Positions 18,123-28,592 of a stretch of DNA of 64,000 nucleotides are shown in pieces (position 1 is the first letter of the stretch; the number at the start of each line of letters is the position of its first letter). This DNA comes from Saccharothrix sp. HUAS TT1 (lineage in GTDB: Bacteria > Actinomycetota > Actinomycetes > Mycobacteriales > Pseudonocardiaceae): assembly GCF_040744945.1 (NCBI RefSeq), contig NZ_CP160453.1:3720001-3784000 (forward strand), written 5' to 3'. The notes below the pieces were generated by a model. The model worked only from the letters and a program-made list of their open reading frames with translations, made no database searches and was not told where the DNA came from. Position numbers and translations under genes: made by a program.

Positions 18123-18255
18123 GCGTGTCGAACGCTCACGTACCGCGTGTCGAACGTTCAGGTCGCGCGAGTTCAACGCTCAGGGCGCGAGAGTCCTACG
18201 TTGGGAGCGCGAGAGTCCTACGTTGGGGAGTGCTGAGTTCAACGTTCAGGGCGGG
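18123..18255 (+). repeat. Array of six 22-bp modules
   Basis: Modules begin at 18123, 18145, 18167, 18189, 18211 and 18235, an almost exact 22-base period. Variants include GCGTGTCGAACGCTCACG, GCGAGTTCAACGCTCAGG and GAGAGTCCTACGTTGGGAG. All share a core of GT(C/T)C-N-ACG(C/T)T. Related modules occur at 23735-23840. Confidence 0.75.
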
Positions 18256-18264
18256 GGAGAGTCC

Positions 18265-18398
18265 GGTTCGATTTGACATGGGGCCCTTACGGGCACCCTA
18301 TGCAGGCCAAAGCCGGCAGGCCCGGCGGGGTAAAGCGTCCCGCCGGGCCTGCCGGCTTCGTCCAGCCTATGGCACCCGAACCCATGTCAAATCGAACC
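18265..18398. repeat. 134-bp nested palindromic element (MITE-like or bidirectional terminator)
   Basis: Perfect 18-bp terminal inverted repeats GGTTCGATTTGACATGGG (18265-18282 and its complement at 18381-18398) enclose a perfect 20-bp GC-rich hairpin (18310-18329 against 18339-18358, 9-base loop). The AT-rich arms stand out from the genome. It lies between convergent genes, so it can act as a terminator. The terminal repeats suggest a small non-autonomous mobile element, but no target duplication is obvious. Confidence 0.7.
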
Positions 18399-18438
18399 TC
18401 TGCGGGTTGGCGGCGGGTCCGATGTGGTGGGGTTGTTG

Positions 18439-19083
18439 TTAAGCGCCGAGGGCGTTGGACATGGGATGGTCGGTGGTGTCGGCCAGCAGGAATTTCACTT
18501 CGTCGGTGACGCGGTTGACGTCGGTGGGGGCTACTACGGCGCAGTGGACGCCGTGAGCGGCTACCTCCAGGGCCAGGCACTCGGTGTAGGCGACGGCCGC
18601 CGCACGTGACGCTGCGTAGGCCGCTATCCCCGAACGTGGGACCGCCACTACGTGGGCGGGCACCATGACGATGGTGCCGCGGCCCCGTTGGACCATGCGG
18701 GTGGCGACGGCGCGGGAGACGTTGAACACGCCGTCGACGTTGACCGCGAAGCTGTGCGACCACTCCTCGTCGGTGATCGACAGGGCCGGGCCCGGTCGCA
18801 GGGCGCCCGGCATGGTGACCAGGGCGTCGATCGGGCCGAACTCGCGTTCCACCTGGTCGACGAGGGCGTCGACGGCGGCGCTGGAGGTCACGTCCATCTG
18901 CCGCCCGGCGATCCGCAGGCCCTGGCCGTCGAGCCGTTCGACCAGGTCGGCGAGTCTGGCGCCGTTGCTGTCCACGGCCGCGACCATCGCTCCCTGCCTG
19001 GCCAGTGACTCGACCACCTCGGTGCCGAGCGGTGAACAGGCGCCGGTGACCAGTGCGATCTTGTGGCGGAATTCGGCATTCAT
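18439..19083 (-). CDS. Short-chain dehydrogenase-like protein with altered active site
   Basis: The 214-residue protein has an SDR Rossmann fold similar to EntA/DhbA-type dihydrodiol dehydrogenases (FAVNVDGVFNVSRAVATRM, GIAAYAASRAAAVAYTECLALEVAAHGVHC). Key residues differ: the nucleotide loop reads TGACSPLG instead of TGxxxGxG, YxxxK is YAASR, the catalytic Ser position is Ala (VPAHVV), NAAG is TMPG, and about 35 residues of the substrate loop before the C-terminus are missing. It may be non-catalytic or decaying. ATG at 19083 was chosen because the SDR fold begins immediately after it and GGGGAG lies upstream. Confidence 0.7.
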   Translation of the reverse strand: MNAEFRHKIALVTGACSPLGTEVVESLARQGAMVAAVDSNGARLADLVERLDGQGLRIAGRQMDVTSSAAVDALVDQVEREFGPIDALVTMPGALRPGPALSITDEEWSHSFAVNVDGVFNVSRAVATRMVQRGRGTIVMVPAHVVAVPRSGIAAYAASRAAAVAYTECLALEVAAHGVHCAVVAPTDVNRVTDEVKFLLADTTDHPMSNALGA

Positions 19084-19219
19084 CCCCAGTGCTCCCCAGT
19101 TGCTGCCCCCGACGTCGAACGTAATGGCCGCCACAGCCGGAGGGAACTACCCGCGTGAGTAGTCGAAAGGGCCGGGGTGAAATACGACTCCCGGCCAGGT
19201 CGGGGCAATCGCGGAAGCC

Positions 19220-19225
19220 TAGACT
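19220..19225 (+). promoter_or_regulatory. -10 element of the rpe-rib operon (leaderless start)
   Basis: TAGACT ends eight bases before the rpe GTG. There is no Shine-Dalgarno, so the mRNA probably begins at the start codon. Confidence 0.45.
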
Positions 19226-19233
19226 CGGCAGCC

Positions 19234-19899
19234 GTGGTCCACCAGCCGATGATCGCCCCGAGCATCCTGTCCGCCGATTTCGCCCGCCTCGCCGACGAGG
19301 CCGCCGCCGTGTCGTCGGCGGACTGGCTGCACGTGGACGTCATGGACGCGCACTTCGTGCCCAACCTGACCATCGGCCTGCCGGTGGTGAAGTCGCTGCG
19401 CAAGGCCACCGACCTGCCGCTGGACTGCCACCTCATGATCGACGACCCGGACCGCTGGGCCGTCGGCTACGCGGAGGCGGGCGCGTACAACGTCACCGTG
19501 CACGCCGAGGCCGCCGGGGATCCGGTGCGGTTGGCGAAGGACCTGCGCGCGGCGGGGGCGAAGGCCGGGTTGTCGCTGAAGCCCGGCACGTCGCTGGAGT
19601 CCTGCCTGGACGTGCTGAAGCACTACGACACGTTGCTGATCATGTCGGTGGAGCCCGGGTTCGGCGGGCAGTCCTTCATGGCCGATGTGCTGGGCAAGGT
19701 GCGCGAGGCCCGCCGACTGGTCGACACCGGGCACCTCAAGCTGGTCATCGAGATCGACGGCGGCATCAACGCGGACACCATCGAGCAGGCGGCGGAGGCC
19801 GGGGTGGACTGCTTCGTGGCCGGGTCCGCGGTGTACGACGCGGCCGACCCCGGGGCGGCCCTGGAGCGGCTGCGCGAGCAGGCGTCGCGCGCGCGGTGA
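19234..19899 (+). CDS. rpe: Ribulose-phosphate 3-epimerase
   Basis: It interconverts ribulose-5-phosphate and xylulose-5-phosphate. The 221-residue TIM barrel has APSILSADF (8-16), metal ligands in [14 protein letters not shown] (His33, Asp35), [21 protein letters not shown] and EIDGGIN. GTG at 19234 was chosen over an upstream in-frame ATG at 19177 because the usual N-terminus [11 protein letters not shown] follows closely and a -10 hexamer lies between them. It overlaps ribD by GTGA, so it heads the riboflavin operon and can influence the ribulose-5-phosphate used by RibBA. Confidence 0.96.
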   Translation: MVHQPMIAPSILSADFARLADEAAAVSSADWLHVDVMDAHFVPNLTIGLPVVKSLRKATDLPLDCHLMIDDPDRWAVGYAEAGAYNVTVHAEAAGDPVRLAKDLRAAGAKAGLSLKPGTSLESCLDVLKHYDTLLIMSVEPGFGGQSFMADVLGKVREARRLVDTGHLKLVIEIDGGINADTIEQAAEAGVDCFVAGSAVYDAADPGAALERLREQASRAR

Positions 19900-20921
19900 A
19901 CCTGGACGAGGCGATGGCGCTGGCCATCGAGGCCGGTGAACGGGTTCGCGGCAGCACCAGCCCGAACCCGCCGGTGGGGTGCGTGGTCCTCGACGCCGGC
20001 GGCGCCGTGGTCGGTGTCGGCGGGACGCGGCCGGCCGGTGGGCCGCACGCCGAGGTGGTCGCGCTCGCCGCCGCGGGGGAGCGGGCCCGGGGTGGGACGG
20101 CGGTGGTGACGTTGGAGCCGTGCGCGCACTTCGGGCGGACGCCGCCGTGCGCGCGGGCGTTGGTGGACGCGGGGGTGGCGCGGGTCGTCCACGCGGTCGC
20201 GGACCCGAACCCGAAGGCGGCCGGCGGGGCTTCGGTGCTGCGCGCGGGTGGGGTCCGGGTCGAGTCGGGGTTGCTCGCGGTGGAGGTCGAGCGGGGGCCG
20301 TTGCGGGCCTGGCTGCACTACGCGCGCACCGGGCGGCCGCACGTGACGTGGAAGTACGCGGCCGGGCTGGACGGGCGGGTGGCCGCCGGGGACGGCACGA
20401 GCCGGTGGATCAGCTCCGAGGAGTCGCGGGCCGAGGTGCACGAGTTGCGCTCGAAGGTGGACGCGATCGTGGCCGGCACGGGAACGGTTCGCGTCGATGA
20501 CCCGAGATTGACCGCGCGGGCGGCGCGTCCGGGGGAGGATGTGGCCAGGCAGCCGTTGCGGGTGGTCGTCGGGAGGAGCGACCTGCCGCCGGGCGCCCGG
20601 GTCCTGGACGACGAGGCGGAGACGATGCACCTGCGCACGCACGACCCGGACGCGGTGCTCGGCGCGCTGGCCGCGCGCGGCGTGGTTGACGTGCTGCTGG
20701 AAGGCGGGCCTACGCTGGCGGGCGCGTTCGTCGCGGCGGGGCGCGTCGACCGGGTGCTGGCTTATCTGGCGCCGAAGTTCCTGGGTGACGGGCCGTCCGC
20801 CCTGCTGGGCGCGGGGGTGTCGACCGTCACCGAGGCGGTGGGATTGGTCGTCGAGCAGGTCAGTATGTGCGGGCCGGACGTGCGGGTTTCCGCAGTGGTG
20901 CCACCCGGCGCCGCACGCTAA
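19896..20921 (+). CDS. ribD: Bifunctional riboflavin deaminase / reductase
   Basis: RibD carries out the second and third steps of riboflavin synthesis: deamination of the pyrimidine amine and reduction of the ribosyl group with NADPH. The 341-residue protein has a deaminase domain with zinc ligands His51 (HAEVVAL), Cys76 and Cys85 ([12 protein letters not shown]), and a reductase domain from about 145 ([51 protein letters not shown]). The GTG start overlaps the rpe stop. No FMN riboswitch can fit ahead of it. Confidence 0.96.
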   Translation: MNLDEAMALAIEAGERVRGSTSPNPPVGCVVLDAGGAVVGVGGTRPAGGPHAEVVALAAAGERARGGTAVVTLEPCAHFGRTPPCARALVDAGVARVVHAVADPNPKAAGGASVLRAGGVRVESGLLAVEVERGPLRAWLHYARTGRPHVTWKYAAGLDGRVAAGDGTSRWISSEESRAEVHELRSKVDAIVAGTGTVRVDDPRLTARAARPGEDVARQPLRVVVGRSDLPPGARVLDDEAETMHLRTHDPDAVLGALAARGVVDVLLEGGPTLAGAFVAAGRVDRVLAYLAPKFLGDGPSALLGAGVSTVTEAVGLVVEQVSMCGPDVRVSAVVPPGAAR

Positions 20922-20929
20922 GGAGGAAC

Positions 20930-21537
20930 GTGTTCACCGGGATCGTCGAGGAGTTGGGTGAGGTCGTCGCCGTCGCCGACCTGCCGGACGCGGCCCGCGT
21001 CACCATCGCGGGTCCGCTGGTGACCAGCGACGCGAAGCACGGCGATTCGATATCGGTCAACGGCGTGTGCCTCACCGTGGTGGACGTCGCCGCCGGCGCG
21101 TTCACCGCGGACGTCATGCGCGAGACGCTGACCCGCAGCAGCCTGGCCAAGGTCGCCGAGGGCGACCGGGTCAACCTGGAGCGCGCCGCCGCCGTCGGCC
21201 AGCGCCTGGGGGGCCACATCGTGCAAGGCCACGTGGACGGCACCGGTGTGGTGCTGGCCAGGGAGAGGGCCGAGCACTGGGAAGTGGTCCACATCGGACT
21301 GCCGCCGGGCCTGGCCCGGTACGTGGTGGAGAAGGGCTCGATCACCGTGGACGGCGTGTCGCTGACCGTGGTGTCGGTCTCGGAGGACCGGTTCTCGGTG
21401 AGCCTCATCCCGACCACGTTGGAGCTCACCACCCTCGGCCGGCGCGCGCCGGGCGACCACGTCAACCTGGAGGTGGACGTGCTGGCGAAGTACGTCGAGC
21501 GCCTTGCGCTCCCGCACCTGCGCGCGGAGGAGGCCCG

Positions 21538-21541
<4 letters not shown>
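20930..21541 (+). CDS. ribE: Riboflavin synthase, alpha chain
   Basis: It dismutates two 6,7-dimethyl-8-ribityllumazines into riboflavin. The 203-residue protein starts with the hallmark [10 protein letters not shown] and has two lumazine-binding repeats: about residues 1-97 ([23 protein letters not shown] at the junction) and about 98-200 ([23 protein letters not shown]). The GTG start is set by AAGGAGG at 20920-20926, the strongest ribosome-binding site in the operon. The stop overlaps ribBA by GTGA. Confidence 0.96.
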
Positions 21542-23734
<2,193 letters not shown>

Positions 23735-23840
23735 GCGTTGAACTCGGGGGTCCTGGACGTAGGACTCTCGGGTCCTGGACGTAGGACACGCGCGAGAGTC
23801 GTCCGTTCGGGATGGGTGAGTCGTGCGTTCGGACCCGCTG
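23735..23840. repeat. Second cluster of 22-bp modules, in two orientations
   Basis: Directly after the PH-gene stop come modules on the minus strand (GAGTTCAACGCTCA, then GAGAGTCCTACGTCCAGG, then GCGTGTCCTACGTCCAGG), meeting two plus-strand modules (GAGAGTCGTCCGTTCGGG and GTGAGTCGTGCGTTCGG). They share sequence and period with the array at 18123-18255 and form an overall inverted arrangement. Each GTCCT-ACGTCC-AGGAC unit can also form a small hairpin. Confidence 0.7.
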
Positions 23841-23885
23841 GTCGTCGTGGGCCGTCGGGGGGCGGGGTGTCCTCCGACGGCACCC

Positions 23886-23914
23886 TTGCCCCGCCCCGGG
23901 ACCCTGCCTAAGTT
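23886..23914 (+). promoter_or_regulatory. Promoter of the M28 peptidase gene
   Basis: TTGCCC (23886-23891) and TAAGTT (23909-23914) are spaced by exactly 17 bases. The predicted start near 23921 leaves a leader of about 24 nt before the ATG at 23945. Confidence 0.55.
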
Positions 23915-23944
23915 CGGGTGATCGACGAGCTTGGGGGGCCCGAC

Positions 23945-25282
23945 ATGCGCAGACGTTCACTCCTGACCGGCGCCGCGGCGGTGGCCGGGGCGGTGACGCT
24001 CGGCCTGAACCCGGCGGCGCGGGCGCAGCGGCCCGGCGCGTCCGACCGGCCGGACCTGTTCCTCGGCGACTTCCCGGTGGTCGGCCGGGTGCGGTCGCGC
24101 CGGGCGATGGAGCACCTGCGGGTGCTCAGCGAGCGGATCGGGCAGCGGATCGGCGGCACGGAGTCCGAGCACCGGGCCCGCGACTACCTGGCGTCCGTGC
24201 TGCGCGACCTGCGCTACCGGGTGACGCTCCAGCCGTTCGCGGTGCCGGACAAGTACCTGTCGACGCTGACCGTCGGCGGGGACACCTGGAACGCGGCCGC
24301 GTCCCGCTTCGGCGCCCTCGGCGTCACGGCCGGCGGCCCGGTGGTCGACCTCGGCAACGGCGCGTCGCCGCCCGGGGACCTGACCGGGAAGGTCGCGCTG
24401 CTGGTGAACCTGCCGACCGGGTCGACGGCGGTGCTGGACGCGGTGCGGGCGGGCGCGGCGGCGGTGCTGGTGGGGCGGGTGTCGACGCCGCCGGCGGGCA
24501 AGACGGGCGCGTTCTCGCCGACGTTGACCGAGAACGTCGCGGTGCCGGTGCTGGGCGTCGCGCAGGTGCACGTGGAGCGGCTGCGGGCGGCCGGTCCGGT
24601 GTCGGTGTCGGTCTCCACCACCCACCACCCCGGCCTGACCTCGTACAACGTCATCGCCGACCGGCCCGCGACGTTCCCCGGCCGGGACGAGGGCGTGGTC
24701 ATGGTGACCGCGCACTACGACAGCGTGCCCGGCTCGCCCGGCGCGAACGACGACGGCAGCGGCACCGTGCTGACCCTGGAGCTGGCCCGCGTGCTGCGCC
24801 ACCTGCCGACGCACCGGGCGCTGCGGTTCGTGCTGTGGGGTTCGGAGGAGCAGGGCCTGCTCGGCTCGCGCCACTACGTGAGCCAGCTGGCCGACGCGGA
24901 CGCCGCGCGCATCGCGGGCGTGTTCCAGAACGACATGGTCGCCACCAGCCACGGCCCGGCGACCGCCTACTGGCTGCTCTCGGTGGACGGCGGCGACAAC
25001 CCCACCACCGCCGAGGTCGCCGCCGCCGCCACCCGGCTGGGGTACGGCGCTCAGGTGCACGGCCCGGTGCCGCGCGGCAGCAGCGACCACGTGCCGTTCC
25101 ACGAGCGCGGGATCGCGGCGGCGAACTTCAGCTGGCGCGGCGAGGGCGGCCCGCACGAGCTGGAACCGCTCTACCACACGCCCGAGGACACGATCGCGCA
25201 GAACGTCAGCCCGGACCGCCTGCAGATCTCCCTGGAGCTGATCGGCGCCGCCGCCTACCGGTTGGCCTGCTCCCGCGGCTGA
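23945..25282 (+). CDS. Secreted M28-family zinc peptidase with PA domain
   Basis: A 445-residue exported aminopeptidase-like enzyme. The N-terminus MRRRSLLTGAAAVAGAVTLG is a Tat-type signal. A PA insert (about 130-215) precedes the di-zinc catalytic core: H257 and D259 in HYDSV, D in GANDDGSG, the EE pair at 301-302 in SEEQGLLGS, FQNDMVA, and the final His in SSDHVPF. These match the M28 (Streptomyces griseus aminopeptidase-like) set. ATG 23945 was chosen because it begins the signal peptide and lies just downstream of the promoter. Its 3' end overlaps the convergent WYL regulator by 28 bases. Confidence 0.92.
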   Translation: MRRRSLLTGAAAVAGAVTLGLNPAARAQRPGASDRPDLFLGDFPVVGRVRSRRAMEHLRVLSERIGQRIGGTESEHRARDYLASVLRDLRYRVTLQPFAVPDKYLSTLTVGGDTWNAAASRFGALGVTAGGPVVDLGNGASPPGDLTGKVALLVNLPTGSTAVLDAVRAGAAAVLVGRVSTPPAGKTGAFSPTLTENVAVPVLGVAQVHVERLRAAGPVSVSVSTTHHPGLTSYNVIADRPATFPGRDEGVVMVTAHYDSVPGSPGANDDGSGTVLTLELARVLRHLPTHRALRFVLWGSEEQGLLGSRHYVSQLADADAARIAGVFQNDMVATSHGPATAYWLLSVDGGDNPTTAEVAAAATRLGYGAQVHGPVPRGSSDHVPFHERGIAAANFSWRGEGGPHELEPLYHTPEDTIAQNVSPDRLQISLELIGAAAYRLACSRG

Positions 25283-26235
25283 TCGTCGCCGGCCGCCCGG
25301 AGCAGCCGCCGCGCCGTGGCCCGGAGGTGCTGCTTCAGCTCCTCCGGGCCCTGCACCTCGAAGTCGACGCCGATCATCGCGATCCACAGCCCGACGTCCT
25401 CCAGCGACGGCGTGCCGACGGTCAGCAGCGTGCGCTCGTCGTCGATCCGCTCCAGGTGCGCCGAGGTGGCCGAGGTGCGGGCCGCGACCACGTCGTACGG
25501 CGCGTGCATGACCAGCCGGGCCTCGTGCTGGTACGGCGCCACGGACAGCTGCCGCGACACGTACGCCGCCAGGTCCTCGGCGGGCGGCTCGCGCGGCGGG
25601 AAGCGGGCGCCGAGCGTCGGCTCCTCCTCGATCCGGTCGACCCGGAACGTCCGCCAGTCCTCCTTGTCCACGTCCCACGCCACCAGGTACCAGCGCCGCC
25701 CGGTGTGGGCCAGGCCGAGCGGTTCGACGTGCCGCCGGGTGCCGCCGTCCCGCCCGGCGTAGGGGAACCGCAGCCGCTGGCCGTCCCGGCACGCGACCGC
25801 GATCGTGGTCAGCGTGCCGGAGTCCACCTGCGTCGCGCGCGTGGGCAGCGCCACGGTGTGCGCCTGCAGCGCGTTCACCCGCCGCCGCAGCCGGGCGGGC
25901 AGCACCTGCTCCAGCTTGGCCAGGGCGCGCACCGACGTCTCCTCGATGCCGGTGACGGTGCCGTTCGCCGCCGTGCGCAACCCGACCGCGACCGCCACGG
26001 CCTCGTCGTCGTCCAGCAGCAGCGGCGGCAGCTCGGCGCCCGCGCCCAGCCGGTAGCCGCCCGCCACGCCCGGCTCGGCGTTGACCGGGTAGCCGAGGGT
26101 GCGCAGCTTGTCCACGTCCCGCCGCACGGTCCGCACGTCCACGCCGAGCCGGCGCGCGAGGTCCGCGCCGGTCCAGTCGCGGCGCACCTGCAGCAGCGAC
26201 AGCAGCTTGAGCAGACGGGCCGAGGTCTCCAGCAT
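25255..26235 (-). CDS. WYL-domain DeoR-type transcriptional regulator
   Basis: A 326-residue regulator with an N-terminal winged helix-turn-helix (residues about 1-60, ARRLGVDVRTVRRDVDKLRTLGYPV), a WYL domain (about 135-215, RHVEPLGLAHTGRRWYLVAW) and a C-terminal WCX extension. WYL domains often sense small or nucleotide ligands. The ATG at 26235 was chosen because the helix-turn-helix begins there; a CAGACT hexamer seven bases upstream suggests a leaderless mRNA. It ends inside the 3' end of the M28 gene, in opposite orientation. Confidence 0.9.
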   Translation of the reverse strand: MLETSARLLKLLSLLQVRRDWTGADLARRLGVDVRTVRRDVDKLRTLGYPVNAEPGVAGGYRLGAGAELPPLLLDDDEAVAVAVGLRTAANGTVTGIEETSVRALAKLEQVLPARLRRRVNALQAHTVALPTRATQVDSGTLTTIAVACRDGQRLRFPYAGRDGGTRRHVEPLGLAHTGRRWYLVAWDVDKEDWRTFRVDRIEEEPTLGARFPPREPPAEDLAAYVSRQLSVAPYQHEARLVMHAPYDVVAARTSATSAHLERIDDERTLLTVGTPSLEDVGLWIAMIGVDFEVQGPEELKQHLRATARRLLRAAGDDQPREQANR

Positions 26236-26277
26236 GGGCCGCAGTCTGCCGGCCAACGCGGACGACCCCGGTCCGCG

Positions 26278-26760
26278 TTACGCCCTCCGCGCTCCTCCCG
26301 GCCAGACGACCACCACCGGCACGCCCGACGCGCGCGCCGTCTCCACGACGTCCGCCGTGCCGCCGCGACCGTCCGGCGGCTGCCCGTCCCACACCGCGAT
26401 CAGCAGCTCCACCGACGCGAGCATCCGCTCGTTCGCCATCACGTAGGCGTGCCGACCGGACAGCTCGTTGGGCAGCACGCTGACGACGTGCGCGCGGGCC
26501 AGCAGCTCGTCGTAGGCGGCCCGCTTCTCCGGTTTCAGCTTCTCCCGGTAGTCCATCGCGGGCAGCACCACCTCGACCCGGCCGCCCAGCTCCAGCACCA
26601 CCCCGGCGAACAGCTGGTCCGCGCCGGGCGCCAGGCAGGTCACCCCGACCAGGGATGACCCGCCCGCCGCCTCGGCCTCCAACGCCGTGCGGATGGCTTC
26701 GCGCACGTCGTCGACGCAGTCGGGCGCCAGATTGCTGTGCCCGGTGATCCCCACCCGCAT
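26278..26760 (-). CDS. SLOG-fold (LOG/DprA-like) protein paired with an XRE-TPR regulator
   Basis: A 160-residue Rossmann-like protein with GITGHSNL at the start, CLAPGADQLFAGVVLELGG in the middle and GGTADVVETAR near the end, the pattern of SLOG nucleotide-binding domains. SLOG proteins bind or process NAD-, ADP-ribose- or cytokinin-like nucleotides, but the substrate here is unknown. The ATG lies two bases after the stop of the upstream regulator, so the two are surely cotranscribed. A GTG one codon earlier, overlapping that stop, is an alternative start. Confidence 0.75.
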   Translation of the reverse strand: MRVGITGHSNLAPDCVDDVREAIRTALEAEAAGGSSLVGVTCLAPGADQLFAGVVLELGGRVEVVLPAMDYREKLKPEKRAAYDELLARAHVVSVLPNELSGRHAYVMANERMLASVELLIAVWDGQPPDGRGGTADVVETARASGVPVVVVWPGGARRA

Positions 26761-26762
26761 CA

Positions 26763-28319
26763 CTAGGCCGTCCGCACCCCGCGGATCGCCTCACGGGTGT
26801 CGCGCACGACCGCGAGGTCGCGGTGCCGCTCCGCCTCCTGGGCGAAGTCCTGCAACTTGCGCACCACCCGCCCGGACGCCAGCCCGGCCGCCGTCGGCAG
26901 CACCTGCTGGATCAGCCCGCACGCCTCCTCGGGCTCGCCCGCGACCATCTTCGTGCGGGCCAACCCGATGACGTCGAACGCCCGGTTGCGGACCCTGGCC
27001 GGGTCGCGCAGGTCCAGCGCCCGCCTGATGTGCTGCTCGGCCAGCGGCGCCTGCTTCGGGTCGTGCCCGGCCAGGTCCCGCATCCGGGCCCCGATGACGC
27101 CTTCCAGCTCCGCCTCGTCGAACGTGTCCAGCCACCACGGGTCCGAGCCGGGCCGCCGCTGGGCGAAGCTGTCCTGCGCCTGCCCGACCGCCCGGTGGAA
27201 CTCCCGCACCCGACCCATCTGCGCGTACGCCCACGCCTCCCGGGTCAGCAGCAACGCCTGCAACGTCGGCGTCGCGGTGCGCCTGGTGCCGTACTGGCCG
27301 AGCTGGACCAGCTCCAACCCGTCCTCGGGTCGCCCGAGGTCGAACATCTGCCTGGCCATCGCGGCCAGGCACAGGGCCGCGAACGGGTCGTTGCGCCCGG
27401 CTTTCGCCATGCGCACGCCGAGCACGTAGTACCGCTGCGCGGCGTCGTGCATCCCCGCGTCCCACGACATGCTCGCCGCGACCTTGGACAGCTCGGCCCC
27501 GATGAAGAAGGCCCGTTCCGTGGTCGGCCCCGCCGGCGCCCGCGACAACCGCTCGGCCAGTTCCTCCAACTGCCCGAGCACCGCCTTGCGGGCCAGCCCG
27601 TACCCGCCTCGCCCGCCCCACCCGCGCAGCCCGTCGGCGACGCGCTGCAGCGCCGCCAACTCCTCCTCGCTGATCGCCGCGCTGGACGACCACCTGGACA
27701 GGGGCTGCAAGGGGTGGAGCCACCGCTGGAGCGGTTCGACCAGTGCGGGACCCATCGCCACCGCGGCGGCTCCGGTGAGCGCCGCTCGTCTGCTGATCGC
27801 CAAGTCGTTCCTCGCCGTCTCCTCGACCGATCTGGCAATGCTCGACGCGTCCCACGCCGCGGCGAGCACATCGGGCGAGGCGCCGCGATCGGCGCCCGCC
27901 TGGCTTGGGATTCCGACGCGGTCGAACCACAGCCGGTCGGCCGGGACGCCGAGCGCCCGCGCGAAGTGGCGCAGGCGGTCGATCCGGTCGATCGGGTTCT
28001 CACCGGTCTCGTACCGCGACAGCTGCGCCTGGGAGATGCCCAGCCAGGACGCCATGCGGTCTTGGGTGACGCGGCTGACGTGCTGGGGGTGGTGCCGGTA
28101 GGCGGCGAGGAGGGCGCCCATGTTCCGGTCGGTGAACGCGGCGGCCATCGCCTCGTGGTCCCAGAAGTCCGCGGGGACCTCGGGTGGTCCGTAGAGCTCG
28201 GTCCGAGCGTTGCGGCGACAACGCTGGCAGAGCCGGTCGGTGTTGTCGGCGGCGATCAACGCCCCGCACGACGGGCATGCGCGCCTGGTACTGGCTGCTC
28301 CACGAGCTTTCCGATCCAT
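26763..28319 (-). CDS. XRE-family regulator with N-terminal zinc ribbon and C-terminal TPR-like repeats
   Basis: A 518-residue regulator. Cysteines 15, 18, 31 and 34 form a zinc ribbon, residues about 82-124 a Cro/CI helix-turn-helix (VTQDRMASWLGISQAQLSRY), and the rest is helical TPR-like sequence. Overall it resembles the Streptomyces NsdA-type family of developmental and antibiotic regulators; this assignment is from memory and moderate. It is followed by a SLOG gene two bases downstream and faces a divergent gene across 273 bases containing the palindrome GTCTATAGAC, a possible operator. Confidence 0.85.
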   Translation of the reverse strand: MDRKARGAASTRRACPSCGALIAADNTDRLCQRCRRNARTELYGPPEVPADFWDHEAMAAAFTDRNMGALLAAYRHHPQHVSRVTQDRMASWLGISQAQLSRYETGENPIDRIDRLRHFARALGVPADRLWFDRVGIPSQAGADRGASPDVLAAAWDASSIARSVEETARNDLAISRRAALTGAAAVAMGPALVEPLQRWLHPLQPLSRWSSSAAISEEELAALQRVADGLRGWGGRGGYGLARKAVLGQLEELAERLSRAPAGPTTERAFFIGAELSKVAASMSWDAGMHDAAQRYYVLGVRMAKAGRNDPFAALCLAAMARQMFDLGRPEDGLELVQLGQYGTRRTATPTLQALLLTREAWAYAQMGRVREFHRAVGQAQDSFAQRRPGSDPWWLDTFDEAELEGVIGARMRDLAGHDPKQAPLAEQHIRRALDLRDPARVRNRAFDVIGLARTKMVAGEPEEACGLIQQVLPTAAGLASGRVVRKLQDFAQEAERHRDLAVVRDTREAIRGVRTA

Positions 28320-28350
28320 GGCTCGCTCCCGTCACTGAGCGTGGTCACCA

Positions 28351-28360
28351 GTCTATAGAC
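28351..28360. promoter_or_regulatory. Palindrome in the divergent control region
   Basis: GTCTATAGAC is a perfect 10-bp palindrome that overlaps a leftward TAGACT -10-like hexamer 30-odd bases before the regulator start. It is a candidate autoregulatory operator. A second small repeat, ATGCA-N5-TGCAT, lies at 28377-28391. Confidence 0.4.
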
Positions 28361-28592
28361 ATGTGATCAGGAGTCCATGCATTTCGTGCATAAGACGGGG
28401 TGGGCCGCACTTCGGCGGCCTCGTGACGGGGCGTGCCGGATGGGGGCCATCCGGCGCGTGCATGGATCCGACCCGATAACGGTGTGGTGGAACGCGGTCG
28501 TCCGACGGACGCTCGTGGTGTGCCAGTGCCGGGACGACCCCGCGGCCCGCGCACGCCGCCCGCTCCACCCGACCGGGGAGGGACCTCCACCG

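Larger units (their letters stand above)
18109..18438. other. Intergenic region between convergent genes, filled by repeats
   Basis: These 330 bases hold no gene. They carry six 22-bp modules (18123-18255) and a 134-bp nested palindrome (18265-18398), described separately. Confidence 0.7.

Noticed and set aside
18123..18255. CRISPR array
   Set aside because: Repeats are contiguous 22-bp variants without spacers, they vary in sequence, and no cas genes are present.
19170..19233. GGGGTGAAAT before rpe recalls the start of an FMN riboswitch (AGGGTGAAATTC)
   Set aside because: Only the first ten bases agree. The other conserved blocks are missing, and fewer than 65 bases remain before the start codon, half of an RFN element.
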